A stretch of 64,000 nucleotides of DNA, taken from assembly GCF_008642315.1 (NCBI RefSeq), contig NZ_CP029192.1, positions 4,650,001-4,714,000 of the forward strand. Reading direction: 5' to 3'. The stretch comes from Streptomyces venezuelae. Its GTDB lineage: Bacteria; Actinomycetota; Actinomycetes; Streptomycetales; Streptomycetaceae. The notes beneath the pieces are model-generated. The model worked only from the letters and a program-made list of their open reading frames with translations. It was not told the origin of the DNA and ran no database searches. The position numbers and the translations under genes are program-made. Shown here piece by piece: positions 8,157 through 18,578 of this stretch. Numbering within the stretch: the stretch's first letter is position 1; each line of letters begins with the position of its first letter.

Positions 8157-8244
8157 CGGTAGCGGTGGGATTTGAACCCACGGAAGGGGGTTACCCTTCA
8201 CTCGCTTTCGAGGCGAGCTCCTTCGGCCGCTCGGACACGCTACC
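8157..8244 (-). tRNA. tRNA-Ser (anticodon CGA)
   Basis: An 88-nt type II tRNA with acceptor GGTAGCG/CGCTACC, anticodon stem CTCGC/GCGAG with loop CTCGAAA (anticodon CGA, reads UCG), a long variable arm and T-loop GTTCAAATC. The CCA end is not encoded. Confidence 0.96.
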
Positions 8245-8325
8245 GAGAGGAACTCTAGCCCAAAGTGGGCCGCGGACAGAAATCCGTTGGGACCGGCCCT
8301 TGTCCTCGGGGTTCGGTGGCGCTGT

Positions 8326-8835
8326 TCAGCGGTGCCGGAAGAAGTCCGTCAGCTGCGCGGAGCACTCCTCGGCGAGGACGCCGGGGACGACTTCGGGGCG
8401 GTGGTTGAGCCGTCTGTCGCGCACGACGTCCCAGAGCGAGCCCGCGGCCCCCGCCTTCTCGTCGCGCGCTCCGTAGACGACCCGGTCCACGCGGGACTGC
8501 ACGAGCGCACCCGCGCACATCGTGCACGGCTCCAGCGTCACGACGAGCGTGCAGCCGGTCAGCCGCCACTCGCCGAGCTCCGCGGCGGCCCTGCGCAGCG
8601 CGAGCACCTCCGCGTGCGCGGTGGGGTCGCCGTGGGCCTCGCGTTCGTTGTGGCCCGACGCGATCACCGTCGTGCCGTCCGGGGACAGCACGACGGCGCC
8701 GACGGGAACGTCACCGCCCTTGCCGGCCAGCTCGGCCTCGGCCAGAGCGAGCCGCATGGGCGCCCGCCAGCGGTCGCGTACGGGGTCGGGTTCGGGATCG
8801 GGTTCGGGTTCGGTCAGGTTGATCGGGTCGGTCAC
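8326..8835 (-). CDS. tadA: tRNA-adenosine(34) deaminase
   Basis: This is a 169-residue zinc deaminase that converts A34 to inosine in the tRNA-Arg(ACG) anticodon, which is needed to read CGN codons. The catalytic signature is complete: PTAHAEVLALRRA with zinc-binding His and catalytic Glu, and PCTMCAGA with two zinc-binding Cys. GTG 8835 gives an Asp/Pro/Glu-rich N-terminal tail; an internal ATG (MRLALAEAEL, 8757) would give a length closer to most TadA proteins, so the start is uncertain. It lies 9 bp after its partner gene, so the two are an operon. Confidence 0.95.
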   Translation of the reverse strand: MTDPINLTEPEPDPEPDPVRDRWRAPMRLALAEAELAGKGGDVPVGAVVLSPDGTTVIASGHNEREAHGDPTAHAEVLALRRAAAELGEWRLTGCTLVVTLEPCTMCAGALVQSRVDRVVYGARDEKAGAAGSLWDVVRDRRLNHRPEVVPGVLAEECSAQLTDFFRHR

Positions 8836-8844
8836 ACGGGGAAC

Positions 8845-9429
8845 CTAACGGACGGTCTCCAGCACCTCCGCCGCTCCGAGGATGTCGGCGATCTCGCTGA
8901 GCGCGTCGCCGCTCTCCAGGCCGAGCAGATCCTTCTCGGGCACGCCGAGGTCGGCGAGGATCCCCGAGTCGCCGAGCGGCCCGGCGGGCACACCCGACGC
9001 ACCGGCGTCGTCGTCGGATTCCGGGTCTCCGGCGGCGTCGGCGTCCGACGCCTCCGGTTCGCCGTCCTCCGTGCCGTCGAGGTCCAGGGCGTCCAGGTCG
9101 TCCGCCCCGTCGTCGTCGGGGGTCCGGCCGAGCATCTCGTCGGTGAGCAGGATCTCGCCGTACGAGCTGCGGGCGGCCGCGGCCGCGTCGGACACGTAGA
9201 TACGAGGGTCCTCCTCACCGTCGACGCGGACGACGCCGAACCACGCGTCTTCCTGTTCGATGAAGACGAGCACCGTGTCGTCGTCGTAATCGGCCGTGGC
9301 TTCACGGGCCAGGTCGGCCAGATCCGACAGGGTCTCCACATCGTCGAGCTCCGTGTCGCTCGCTTCCCACCCGTCTTCGGTGCGCGCGAGCAGTGCGGCG
9401 AAGTACACCGTGACTCTCCCACTGGTCAT
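8845..9429 (-). CDS. tRNA adenosine deaminase-associated protein
   Basis: This is a 194-residue acidic protein. The N-terminal ~100 residues are folded (VTVYFAALLARTEDGWEA, DTVLVFIEQEDAWFGVVRVDG); a long Asp/Glu-rich linker follows (about 105-145) and the protein ends in a short helical segment. The family is found directly upstream of tadA in actinobacteria and takes its name from that linkage; its biochemical role is not established. ATG 9429 is clear. Confidence 0.85.
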   Translation of the reverse strand: MTSGRVTVYFAALLARTEDGWEASDTELDDVETLSDLADLAREATADYDDDTVLVFIEQEDAWFGVVRVDGEEDPRIYVSDAAAAARSSYGEILLTDEMLGRTPDDDGADDLDALDLDGTEDGEPEASDADAAGDPESDDDAGASGVPAGPLGDSGILADLGVPEKDLLGLESGDALSEIADILGAAEVLETVR

Positions 9430-9654
9430 AGGCAGTGCCGGTTGGCGGTTTGGGGTCCCCCCGGCGAGGTCGGGGAGCGGGGAGTGCGGTACGAACCCCC
9501 GCCCATTCGGAATCGTGGCAGAAACGGCGCCGTCAGGAGAGGTCTTCCGGCCGCTGTGTTCCGCGTCGCGTTTTTCCGTGGCCCTCGCGGGGCCGCCGCC
9601 GGGTGGGTGGCAGACGGGCGGCAGGCGGGTGGCAGGCCGTTGGCCGGCGGGTCG

Positions 9655-9825
9655 CTACCAGCGGAACGTGCGCATGCGCATCTGCTGTCGCATGCGTGCC
9701 GCCCGGGCGCGGCGCGGCTTCACCCGGTCGCGGAGCTCGATGGCCTCGGTGCGTTCGCGCAGAAACTGGGCGCGCCGACGGCGGCGCTCGGTGTCGGTCT
9801 CGTCTTCCGGACTGTGCTCCGTCAT
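9655..9825 (-). CDS. Small Arg-rich conserved protein
   Basis: This is a 56-residue, very basic protein with an acidic start (MTEHSPEDETDTERRRRR) and an Arg/Met-rich end (RMRQQMRMRTFRW). I recognise it as conserved in Streptomyces but know no function; the charge suggests RNA or DNA contact. It is divergent from upp across a 100-bp gap and points toward the tadA operon. Confidence 0.75.
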   Translation of the reverse strand: MTEHSPEDETDTERRRRRAQFLRERTEAIELRDRVKPRRARAARMRQQMRMRTFRW

Positions 9826-9925
9826 GGGCCACACCACCTCAGTTCGTACGTCTCCACCTTCCCTCGGATGGCGGTGTTGATGCCAGCGAGAGGCGTGGGG
9901 CCCGAGCCCGGTTACTGTTGATGTC

Positions 9926-10561
9926 ATGCGGATCCACGTCGTCGACCACCCGCTGGTGGCGCACAAACTCACCACGCTGCGCGACAAGCGCACCGACTCC
10001 CCGACCTTCCGGCGCCTCGCCGACGAGCTGGTCACCCTGCTCGCGTACGAGGCCACCCGGGACGTGCGCACCGAGCAGGTCGACATCGAGACCCCCGTGA
10101 CGAAGACGACGGGCGTGAAGCTGTCGTACCCGCGTCCGCTGGTGGTCCCGATCCTGCGTGCCGGGCTCGGCATGCTCGACGGCATGGTGCGGCTGCTCCC
10201 GACCGCCGAGGTGGGCTTCCTCGGCATGATCCGCAACGAGGAGACCCTGGAGGCCTCCACGTACGCGACGCGCATGCCGGAGGACCTCTCCGGGCGTCAG
10301 GTGTACGTCCTGGACCCGATGCTCGCCACGGGCGGCACGCTCGTCGCGGCGATCCAGGAGCTCATCAAGCGCGGCGCCGACGACGTCACCGCCGTGGTGC
10401 TGCTCGCCGCCCCCGAGGGCGTCGAGGTCATGGAGCGCGAGCTGGCCGGGACGCCGGTGACGGTCGTGACGGCCTCGGTCGACGAGCGGCTGAACGAGCA
10501 GGGGTACATCGTGCCGGGCCTCGGCGACGCGGGCGACCGCATGTACGGGACCGCGGAGTAG
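9926..10561 (+). CDS. upp: Uracil phosphoribosyltransferase
   Basis: This 211-residue enzyme makes UMP from uracil and PRPP in pyrimidine salvage. The PRPP-binding signature [14 protein letters not shown] is intact, as are the uracil-site segment ([14 protein letters not shown]) and the C-terminal [10 protein letters not shown]. Length matches the bacterial family. No Shine-Dalgarno is seen before ATG 9926, so a leaderless mRNA is possible. Monocistronic. Confidence 0.97.
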   Translation: MRIHVVDHPLVAHKLTTLRDKRTDSPTFRRLADELVTLLAYEATRDVRTEQVDIETPVTKTTGVKLSYPRPLVVPILRAGLGMLDGMVRLLPTAEVGFLGMIRNEETLEASTYATRMPEDLSGRQVYVLDPMLATGGTLVAAIQELIKRGADDVTAVVLLAAPEGVEVMERELAGTPVTVVTASVDERLNEQGYIVPGLGDAGDRMYGTAE

Positions 10562-10574
10562 TCGGCCGTACGTC

Positions 10575-11237
10575 TCAGCAGTTCTTGTCGGACGCGGAGG
10601 GCGTCGGCTCGGGCTTGGCCAGTGCGGCCAGGGCCTTGTCGGCGTCCTCTTTCCTTGCCAGGTTCTTGAACTTGGTGCCGATGACCAGGTCGACCTCGCC
10701 GCTCTTGCGGGCGTCGGACCGGTGCTCGGCGCCGGCGAGCTGCGTGCCGAGCACGGGGATCGCCGTGTCGGCGGCCGACTCGGCGCCGAGGAGCAGCCCG
10801 GTGCCCTTGACCTTCTTGTCGTACGCCTTCGTCGCGTTGCCGACCTCGCCGATGGTGAAGCCGCGTTTCTTGAGCTCGTCCGCGGTGTTCTTGGCGAGGC
10901 CGCCGCGGGGCGTGGCGTTGAAGACGTTGACGGTGATCTGCTTCGGCGTGGGCAGCGGTTTCTGCCGGTGCTTCTGTGCCGTGGCCGGCAGGTGGGTGGC
11001 GTCCGCCTTCTTGTGGTCGCAGTCCCCGGCGGCGCGGGCCGCGGCCGACGCCTTGCTGCCGCCCGTGAACACGTCGATGAGCTGCAGCGTGCCCCAGCCG
11101 ATCAGGCCGACGGCCGCGGCGGACGCGATGACCGCGAGCACGATCCTGCGGCGACCGCTGGGGCGGCGCATCCGTGGATATTTGTCCCCCGTGATGCGGT
11201 ACTTGCCGCCCATGCCGGGGGGAGTGAGCATGCTCAT
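10575..11237 (-). CDS. LytR C-terminal domain membrane protein
   Basis: This is a 220-residue protein: a basic cytoplasmic N-terminus, one membrane helix (IVLAVIASAAAVGLIGWGTL), then an extracellular LytR_C domain (VNVFNATPRGGLAKNTADELKKRGF, VDLVIGTKFKNL) of about 90 residues. LytR_C domains are found in cell-wall proteins, often next to LytR-CpsA-Psr ligases, but no ligase domain is present here. ATG 11237 is chosen; an upstream extension to 11303 lacks support. It ends 13 bp from upp in convergent orientation. Confidence 0.85.
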   Translation of the reverse strand: MSMLTPPGMGGKYRITGDKYPRMRRPSGRRRIVLAVIASAAAVGLIGWGTLQLIDVFTGGSKASAAARAAGDCDHKKADATHLPATAQKHRQKPLPTPKQITVNVFNATPRGGLAKNTADELKKRGFTIGEVGNATKAYDKKVKGTGLLLGAESAADTAIPVLGTQLAGAEHRSDARKSGEVDLVIGTKFKNLARKEDADKALAALAKPEPTPSASDKNC

Positions 11238-11385
11238 GGGCGCAGCGTAGTGCGACGGGGCGGCGGTGCCTACTAAATGATCATTACTTGAGGCCCAGTA
11301 CAACCCGAAAGGGCCAATGCGGGCGGCGCGGGCCTCTCGGCGGGTGCCCTCGCGGCTGTCGGTCGGCCGAGGTCGCGGCTGTCGG

Positions 11386-11682
11386 TCAGCCGAGTTCGAG
11401 CACGCGCGCGTGGAGCACCTGGCGCTGCTGGAGCGCGGCGCGGACCGCGCGGTGCAGGCCGTCCTCGAGGTAGAGATCGCCCTGCCACTTCACGACGTGC
11501 GCGAAGAGGTCGCCGTAGAAGGTCGAGTCCTCGGCGAGGAGGGTCTCCAGATCCAGCTGGCCCTTGGTGGTGACGAGCTGATCGAGGCGGACCGGGCGCG
11601 GCGCGACGTCCGCCCACTGCCGGGTGCTTTCCCGGCCGTGGTCGGGGTACGGCCGGCCGTTTCCGATGCGCTTGAAGATCAC
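11386..11682 (-). CDS. Small ParB/sulfiredoxin-like protein
   Basis: This is a 98-residue protein. The segment LDLETLLAEDSTFYGDLFAHVVKWQGDLYLEDGLHRAVRAALQQ resembles the short ParB/sulfiredoxin nuclease-like fold, including a DGLHR motif where ParB proteins have DGHHR. Databases may label it as a VapB-type antitoxin, but I see no toxin gene beside it. Start GTG 11682. It is divergent from the HerA-like gene. Role unknown. Confidence 0.75.
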   Translation of the reverse strand: MIFKRIGNGRPYPDHGRESTRQWADVAPRPVRLDQLVTTKGQLDLETLLAEDSTFYGDLFAHVVKWQGDLYLEDGLHRAVRAALQQRQVLHARVLELG

Positions 11683-11802
11683 ACGGAAAGCCTACCGGGC
11701 AAGGCTCTCCGGGCGCAGCCATGGAGACGGAGTGCGAGCCTGGGAAATGACGCCTTAAATCGGGTCAAACCGGGAACACGTCAGCCGGGAACAGGGGACG
11801 AA

Positions 11803-13545
<1,743 letters not shown>

Positions 13546-13634
13546 GGCTGGCGGGGCGCCTTGAGCGGTGGGGCCTGGGGTCTGGGGCTTGAGGCCTGGG
13601 CGTGCGCCGAGCCGTCGTGGGCGGACTAGGTCGG

Positions 13635-13787
13635 TCAGCCCTTCTCGCCGCCGTCTGTGGGCGGCTGACCGGCGCGGTCGTGCTGAGGGTCTTCAGCGTC
13701 GTGCTCGGGCGGCGCTTCGGGGGGCGTTGCGCGTACCGCTTCTGCGCGGAGCAGGGCTTGCAGGGCCGCGTAGGGGTCCATCGGCAT
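13635..13787 (-). CDS. Small acidic protein
   Basis: This is a 50-residue protein beginning MPMDPYAALQALLRAEAVR with a Pro/Asp/Glu-rich tail (EAPPEHDAEDPQHDRAG). AAAGGA lies 7 nt before the ATG, which is strong support for so short a gene. It follows the secreted-protein gene by 54 bp in the same direction and could be co-transcribed. Function unknown. Confidence 0.65.
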   Translation of the reverse strand: MPMDPYAALQALLRAEAVRATPPEAPPEHDAEDPQHDRAGQPPTDGGEKG

Positions 13788-13841
13788 GAGGTCGTCCTTT
13801 TGCGTTGTGCTTGCTGGTGAGGGGGTGGGGGTGGGTGACCC

Positions 13842-14189
13842 TCAGCAGCGCAGGACGACCGAGCGGGGGGTGGGGACGTGGGGGAGGAGCAGGCGGGGTG
13901 GGGTGGGTGTGGCGCGGAGTGGAGTGGAGGACGCGGGGGTGACGGGGCGGCGTGGGGTGGGGAGGTGGTTGGCGCGACGGGTGGGGATGCGGAGGCGTAG
14001 CGCGGTTTCCGTGAGGTCGTGCTGGATCTCGCCGCCGCCGGTTTCCGTGGAGAGGGCGGCGGGGGGCGGTGTGGCGGGGGTGGCGAGGCCGGCATCCGGG
14101 GCGAGGGTGACCAGGAGGACGGCGAGGAGGGTGAGCAGCGCCCTGGGCCACGGGGCGTGGTGGCGTGACGTGGCGGGCGGAACGCTCAT
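13842..14189 (-). CDS. Putative exported protein
   Basis: This is a 115-residue protein with a hydrophobic signal or anchor segment (ALLTLLAVLLVTLAP) near the N-terminus and a Pro/Arg/Thr-rich remainder ending in RSVVLRC. No domain is recognised. The base composition at third positions fits a real gene, but the ribosome site before ATG 14189 is weak. It precedes the 50-residue gene on the same strand. Confidence 0.55.
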   Translation of the reverse strand: MSVPPATSRHHAPWPRALLTLLAVLLVTLAPDAGLATPATPPPAALSTETGGGEIQHDLTETALRLRIPTRRANHLPTPRRPVTPASSTPLRATPTPPRLLLPHVPTPRSVVLRC

Positions 14190-14545
14190 CTAGGGCATGT
14201 CCCCGCACGAACCCCGAATGGATCGCCAGGGCCTTGGATGCCGCCCTCTTGGGCTAGAGGTGGGGGCGTGTTGCTCGGTTGTGGGTGCGTTTTCGGGCGG
14301 GGGCGCCTTGGGGTGGGTTCGCATGCTGCCCGTCTGTGGGTGCGGGGCCGCGGGGGTATGTCCGTACTCGCCATCCCTGCGCCGCGTGGAATGTTTCCGG
14401 CCGCCTCGGTTGGCTCGGTGCTGCGTGCGCACATACCCCCACGTCCCCTCCCGCTTCGTGCGCGGCTGCGGCCCGGCGGGGGCGGGCCGCAGCCGCGCCC
14501 CGGTGGGGGCAGAACCCGCCCGCCCCCGCCCCTACTCCCGCAGGG

Positions 14546-14688
14546 CGTTGCGGGGCAAACGGGTGGGTGGGCGGGGAGCATCCGCCGCGGAGCGGCGGTG
14601 TCGGTGCTCCTGCCCGGAATGGGCGTTGCGGGGTGAACGGTCGGGGCTTCTGGCCGGGCTGGACGGTGCGGGGTGAACGGGTGGGAGC
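14546..14688. repeat. Intergenic repeat cluster
   Basis: The 540-bp gap between the exported protein and the HhH repair gene holds three copies of a GTTGCGGGGTGAACGGG-like unit (14546-14570, 14622-14641, 14663-14688) and a palindromic CCGCCGCGGAGCGGCGG at 14582-14598. The same units recur at 61.5-61.7 kb. I see no gene in 14190-14729. Confidence 0.65.
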
Positions 14689-14729
14689 CCCGTGTCGCGG
14701 GGGGACCGGAGGCGGGGGAGCATGGGGGT

Positions 14730-15323
14730 ATGGAGATGCGCCTTGCGCAGGAACCCCGCGCTGACGCGCTGCTGTCGCGCAGCCCCCTCGCCGCCCTCGT
14801 GGGCATGCTCCTGGACCAGCAGGTCCCCATGGAGTGGGCGTTCGCGGGCCCGTACACGATCGCCACCCGCCTGGGCGCGGACGACCTGGACGCCCACGAG
14901 ATCGCCGCGTACGACCCCGAGGAATTCGCCGCCATGCTGTCGGCCAAGCCGGCGGTCCACCGTTACCCCGGTTCGATGGCGAAGCGGATCCAGCAGCTCT
15001 GCCAGTACCTGGTCGAGCACTACGACGGGGACCCGACGAAGCTCTGGGGAGACGTCGACTCCGGGACGGAGCTGCGCAAGCGCCTCCACGAGCTGCCCGG
15101 CTTCGGCGAGCAGAAGGCCAAGATCTTCCTCGCCCTGCTGGGCAAGCAGATGGGCGTCACGCCCAAGGGCTGGCGCGAGGCGGCCGGCGACTACGGCGCC
15201 CCCAAGGCGTACCGCTCCGTCGCGGACATCACAGGACCGGACTCCCTCCACAAGGTCCGTGCGCACAAGCAGGAGTTGAAGGCCGAGGCGAAGGCTGCCG
15301 CCGCCGCGGCGAAACGGAAGTAG
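14730..15323 (+). CDS. HhH-GPD-type base excision repair protein
   Basis: This is a 197-residue protein of the helix-hairpin-helix glycosylase superfamily. It begins in the alpha-helical core (SPLAALVGMLLDQQVPMEWAF) and contains the hairpin ELPGFGEQKAKIFLALLGKQ. No iron-sulfur cysteines are present. The C-terminus is an Ala/Lys helix. The predicted role is removal of damaged bases; the substrate is unknown. ATG 14730 follows GGGGGAG. Confidence 0.88.
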   Translation: MEMRLAQEPRADALLSRSPLAALVGMLLDQQVPMEWAFAGPYTIATRLGADDLDAHEIAAYDPEEFAAMLSAKPAVHRYPGSMAKRIQQLCQYLVEHYDGDPTKLWGDVDSGTELRKRLHELPGFGEQKAKIFLALLGKQMGVTPKGWREAAGDYGAPKAYRSVADITGPDSLHKVRAHKQELKAEAKAAAAAAKRK

Positions 15324-15392
15324 GCGGGGAGGGGGCCGCGCTCCGTGGAAATGGCGTGCGGGGGCGTTCGTGGGCGCGTTAGCCTCGGGGGC

Positions 15393-15416
15393 ATGTCTAC
15401 GCCTCGCATTTCCTAG
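15393..15416 (+). CDS. Leader peptide MSTPRIS upstream of the ABC-F gene
   Basis: This is a complete 7-codon ORF encoding MSTPRIS, ending in TAG 3 bp before a strong hairpin and 59 bp before the ABC-F start. A -10-like TTAGCCT lies about 7 nt before its ATG, so it could be translated from a leaderless mRNA. ABC-F antibiotic-resistance genes are known to be controlled by ribosome stalling on such leaders; use here is inferred. Confidence 0.5.
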   Translation: MSTPRIS

Positions 15417-15419
15417 CCA

Positions 15420-15450
15420 GGACACACGCTTCCACGCCACCCGTGTGTCC
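15420..15450 (+). promoter_or_regulatory. Attenuator-like hairpin before the ABC-F gene
   Basis: A perfect 9-bp stem (GGACACACG/CGTGTGTCC, arms 15420-15428 and 15442-15450, 13-nt loop) lies between the leader peptide and the ABC-F ribosome site (GGAG at 15463). A stalled ribosome on the leader would cover its left arm. Confidence 0.55.
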
Positions 15451-15475
15451 ATTCGCTATTGCGGAGCGTTACCCC

Positions 15476-17077
15476 ATGATCACCGTTCGAGGTGTCGACG
15501 TGCGCGTCGGTGCCCGCCTTCTGCTGTCCGACGTCTCCTTCCACATCGCCCCCGGCGACCGCGTCGGCCTGGTCGGGCGCAACGGCGCCGGCAAGACCAC
15601 TCTCATGAAGATCCTCGCGGGGCAGGCCGCCCCGGCCGACGGCACCGTCTCCCGTACCGGCTCCGTCGGGCATCTCGCCCAGGACCCGCGCGCCGCCGAC
15701 CCCGCCGTCACCGTCACCGACCGCATCCTGTCCGCGCGCGGCCTGGACGAGGCCGTGGCGGCGCTGCGTGCCGCCGAGGCCGCCATGGCCGCGGCCGCGG
15801 GGCCCGCCGCGCAGGAGCGGGCCATGGCGGCCTACTCCCGTGCGGACGACCGCTTCCAGGAGTACGGCGGCTACGCCGCGGAGGCCGAGGCCGCCCGGGT
15901 CGCCGCCGGACTCGGGCTCCCCGAGCGGGCGATGGGCCGGCCCGTCGGCGAGCTGTCGGGCGGCCAGCGCCGCCGCGTCGAGCTCGCGCGGATCCTGTTC
16001 GCGCACCACGACACCGTGCTCCTCGACGAGCCGACCAACCACCTGGACGCCGACTCGGTCGCCTGGCTGCGCACCTACCTGGCCGGGTATCCGGGCGGTG
16101 TCGTGCTGATCAGCCATGACACGGGGCTCCTCGCCGACACCGTCAACCGTGTCCTGAACGTGGACGCGTTGCGCGCCACCGTCGACGTTCACAACACCGG
16201 CTGGCACACCTACCTCGCCCAGCGCGCGGCCGACGAGCGGCGGCGTACCCGCGAGCGCGCCAACGCCGAGCGCAAGGCCGCCTCACTGCGCGCACAGGCC
16301 GACAAGATGCGCTCGCACGTGGCCACCGCCACCGCGGCGAAGAACATGGACCGGCGTGCCGAGCGCATGCTCGCCGGTACGGAGCCGGGGCGGCGGAGCG
16401 AGAAGGTCGCGCGCATCCGGCTGCCCGAGCCCGCGCCGTGCGGCCGGATGCCGCTGGGCGCCGTGGCGTTGGTCAAGGGGTACGGATCCCATCGCGTGCT
16501 GGGTGGGGTCGACCTGGCCGTCGACCGGGGGAGTCGGGTCGTCGTCCTCGGACTCAACGGCGCCGGGAAGACGACGTTGCTCCGGCTGCTCGCCGGGCGT
16601 GAACTGCCCGACTCGGGGCGGGTGGTGGCCGGGGCCGGGCTGCGGCTCGGGTACTTCGCGCAGGAGCACGACACGTTGGACGGTACGAGGACGGTCCGGG
16701 AGAACCTCGCGGGCGCCGCCCCGCATCTGACGGACGGCGAGGTGCGGCGCGTGCTGGGGTCCTTCCTGTTCGGCGGGGACGACGCGGACAAGCCCGCTGC
16801 GGTCCTGTCGGGCGGCGAGAAGACACGGCTCGCGCTGGCCGGGCTCGTCCACTCGGGCGCGAACGTCCTGCTCCTCGACGAGCCCACCAACAACCTCGAT
16901 CCGGCGTCCAGGGACGAGGTGCTCGGCGCGGTGGGGACGTACCCCGGAGCCATCGTGATGGTCACGCACGACGAGGGCGCGATCGACGCCCTGCGCCCGG
17001 ACCGGGTGCTGCTGCTCCCGGACGGGGACGAGGACATGTGGAGCTCCGAGTACCGGGAGTTGGTCGCGCTCGCCTGA
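15476..17077 (+). CDS. ABC-F family ATPase (ribosome-associated)
   Basis: This is a 533-residue protein with two ATP-binding cassettes and no membrane domain. Cassette 1 has Walker A GRNGAGKTT, signature LSGGQRRRVELA and Walker B VLLDEPTNHLD; cassette 2 has GLNGAGKTT, LSGGEKTRLALA and VLLLDEPTNNLD. The charged linker between them (RERANAERKAASLRAQADK) is the arm that enters the ribosome P-site region. Some members rescue stalled ribosomes and others dislodge antibiotics. The leader peptide and hairpin upstream favour an inducible resistance-type role. Confidence 0.93.
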   Translation: MITVRGVDVRVGARLLLSDVSFHIAPGDRVGLVGRNGAGKTTLMKILAGQAAPADGTVSRTGSVGHLAQDPRAADPAVTVTDRILSARGLDEAVAALRAAEAAMAAAAGPAAQERAMAAYSRADDRFQEYGGYAAEAEAARVAAGLGLPERAMGRPVGELSGGQRRRVELARILFAHHDTVLLDEPTNHLDADSVAWLRTYLAGYPGGVVLISHDTGLLADTVNRVLNVDALRATVDVHNTGWHTYLAQRAADERRRTRERANAERKAASLRAQADKMRSHVATATAAKNMDRRAERMLAGTEPGRRSEKVARIRLPEPAPCGRMPLGAVALVKGYGSHRVLGGVDLAVDRGSRVVVLGLNGAGKTTLLRLLAGRELPDSGRVVAGAGLRLGYFAQEHDTLDGTRTVRENLAGAAPHLTDGEVRRVLGSFLFGGDDADKPAAVLSGGEKTRLALAGLVHSGANVLLLDEPTNNLDPASRDEVLGAVGTYPGAIVMVTHDEGAIDALRPDRVLLLPDGDEDMWSSEYRELVALA

Positions 17078-17149
17078 CGATGTTGTTGTCGAAGTGTCTA
17101 GTTGGGCGTGCGGCCCGTACGCGGCCGACCGCTGTGATTCGATGCTCCG

Positions 17150-17710
17150 ATGAGACGAGACCGTGCCGCCGACGCGGCAGACGGGCACCCCGTCCTCCGG
17201 TTGCGGGAACGTTCCGGCCAGCGTGATCTGGAGGCCTGCGTCGGTGTGCTCGCGGCCGTGCACAAGGCCGACGGATACCCGGTCAACTGGCCCGAGCAGC
17301 CCGGGGCTTGGATCGAGGGCACCGACGCCATCGGTGCGTGGGTGGCCGAGCTCGACGGGCGTGTCGTCGGCCATGTGGGGCTGTCCAGGCCCGGGGCGGG
17401 GGACGAGGCGCCGGGGCTGTGGTGCGAGGAGGCGGCGACGGTGCCGGAGGCGGTGGCCGTGATGAGCCGCCTGTACGTCGCGCCGGATGCCCGGGGCCAC
17501 GGGATCGGAGCCCTGCTGATGGGCAGGGCCACGCGGGAGGCGCGGGGGCGCGGCCTGCATCCGGTCCTCGACGTGGTGTCCTCGGACCGGTCGGCGACCG
17601 CGCTCTACGAACGCATGGGGTGGCAGCTGCTGGGCGTGGCCGAGCAGGAGTGGGAGCCGGGGCAGAGAGTCGTTCTGCACTGTTACGCGGCTCCCCGGCC
17701 CCAGCCGTAG
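17150..17710 (+). CDS. GNAT-family N-acetyltransferase
   Basis: This is a 186-residue acetyl-CoA-dependent acetyltransferase. The acyl-CoA motif is clear (SRLYVAPDARGHGIGALLMGRATREAR), followed by the C-terminal SATALYERMGWQLLG. The substrate is not predictable. It starts 72 bp after the ABC-F gene on the same strand, so weak co-transcription is possible. Confidence 0.9.
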   Translation: MRRDRAADAADGHPVLRLRERSGQRDLEACVGVLAAVHKADGYPVNWPEQPGAWIEGTDAIGAWVAELDGRVVGHVGLSRPGAGDEAPGLWCEEAATVPEAVAVMSRLYVAPDARGHGIGALLMGRATREARGRGLHPVLDVVSSDRSATALYERMGWQLLGVAEQEWEPGQRVVLHCYAAPRPQP

Positions 17711-17771
17711 GCTCCGCCGGGCCGTGCGCGCGGGTGCGTCGGCCGGCTGCTCCTGACCCCCGTCGTGCGCG

Positions 17772-18578
17772 TCACACGTCGCGCCGGTGCCTCGCCCCTT
17801 CCGCGCGCAGCCACTCCGCTACGTCGTCGGCTCCCGCCTCGACCGCGATGTCCAGCGGCGTCATGTCGTCGTACCCGATCCAGTCGAGGTCGGCGCCCTG
17901 TGCGGCGAGGTAGCGCGCGGTCGCCAGGTGTCCGCCGTGGCACGCTCCCCAGAACGCGCTGGTGATGTCGGCGGCGGTGGCGGCGGAGTGGGTGGCGTCG
18001 TCGGTGGTGGCGTCGGTGTCCTGCGGGCCGGCCTCGACACAGGACGTGACCCGGTCGAGGAGGCCCAGCGTCGCCGCGTCCTGCAACGTCGTCCGCGCCC
18101 CGAGTTCGAGCAGTCGGCGCGCCGCCCGCCACTGTCCGAAGCCGCGCGCGTCGGCCAGCGGAGTGCCGCCCCCGATGACCGCCCCGTCCGCCTCGATGTC
18201 CGCGCCCGCCGCGACCAGCGCGTCCACCGCCGCCACGTCGTCGTTGCTCGCGGCCCAGTGCAGGGGCGTTTCGCGGTGGGCGCCGACGAACCGGGCGTCG
18301 GGGTCTGCACCTGCCGCGACCAGCACCGCGATGGTCTCGGGCCCGGCGGGGAAGTGGCCGGGCCAGTCCGTGGCGAGGTGGAGCAGGCTGCGCGTGCCCG
18401 CCGCTTCGCCGTGCCGCTCGACGCCCGCGGCGGCGAGTCCGGCGTGCGCGTCGAGCAGCTCGCGCAGCGTCGCGACGTCACCACTCCGGATCGCACCCGT
18501 CACCGCCACGGCCAGCGGATCACCGGCATCAAGAACCACCCCGCCCGAGCTCCCGGCCCCGTCCGGCCTCCCGGCCAT
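17772..18578 (-). CDS. Ankyrin-repeat protein
   Basis: This is a 268-residue protein with about five ankyrin repeats; the clearest are RETPLHWAASNDDVAAVDALVAAGAD and YDDMTPLDIAVEAGADDVAEWLRAEGA. Such repeats bind other proteins. ATG 18578 has an excellent Shine-Dalgarno (GGGAGG, 6 nt) located inside the rhomboid-like gene, so the two genes overlap by 50 bp and are probably translationally coupled. Partner unknown. Confidence 0.88.
   Translation of the reverse strand: MAGRPDGAGSSGGVVLDAGDPLAVAVTGAIRSGDVATLRELLDAHAGLAAAGVERHGEAAGTRSLLHLATDWPGHFPAGPETIAVLVAAGADPDARFVGAHRETPLHWAASNDDVAAVDALVAAGADIEADGAVIGGGTPLADARGFGQWRAARRLLELGARTTLQDAATLGLLDRVTSCVEAGPQDTDATTDDATHSAATAADITSAFWGACHGGHLATARYLAAQGADLDWIGYDDMTPLDIAVEAGADDVAEWLRAEGARHRRDV

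Noticed and set aside
8157..8244. tRNA-associated integration site
   Set aside because: No partial tRNA duplicate or integrase is visible near either tRNA-Ser gene.
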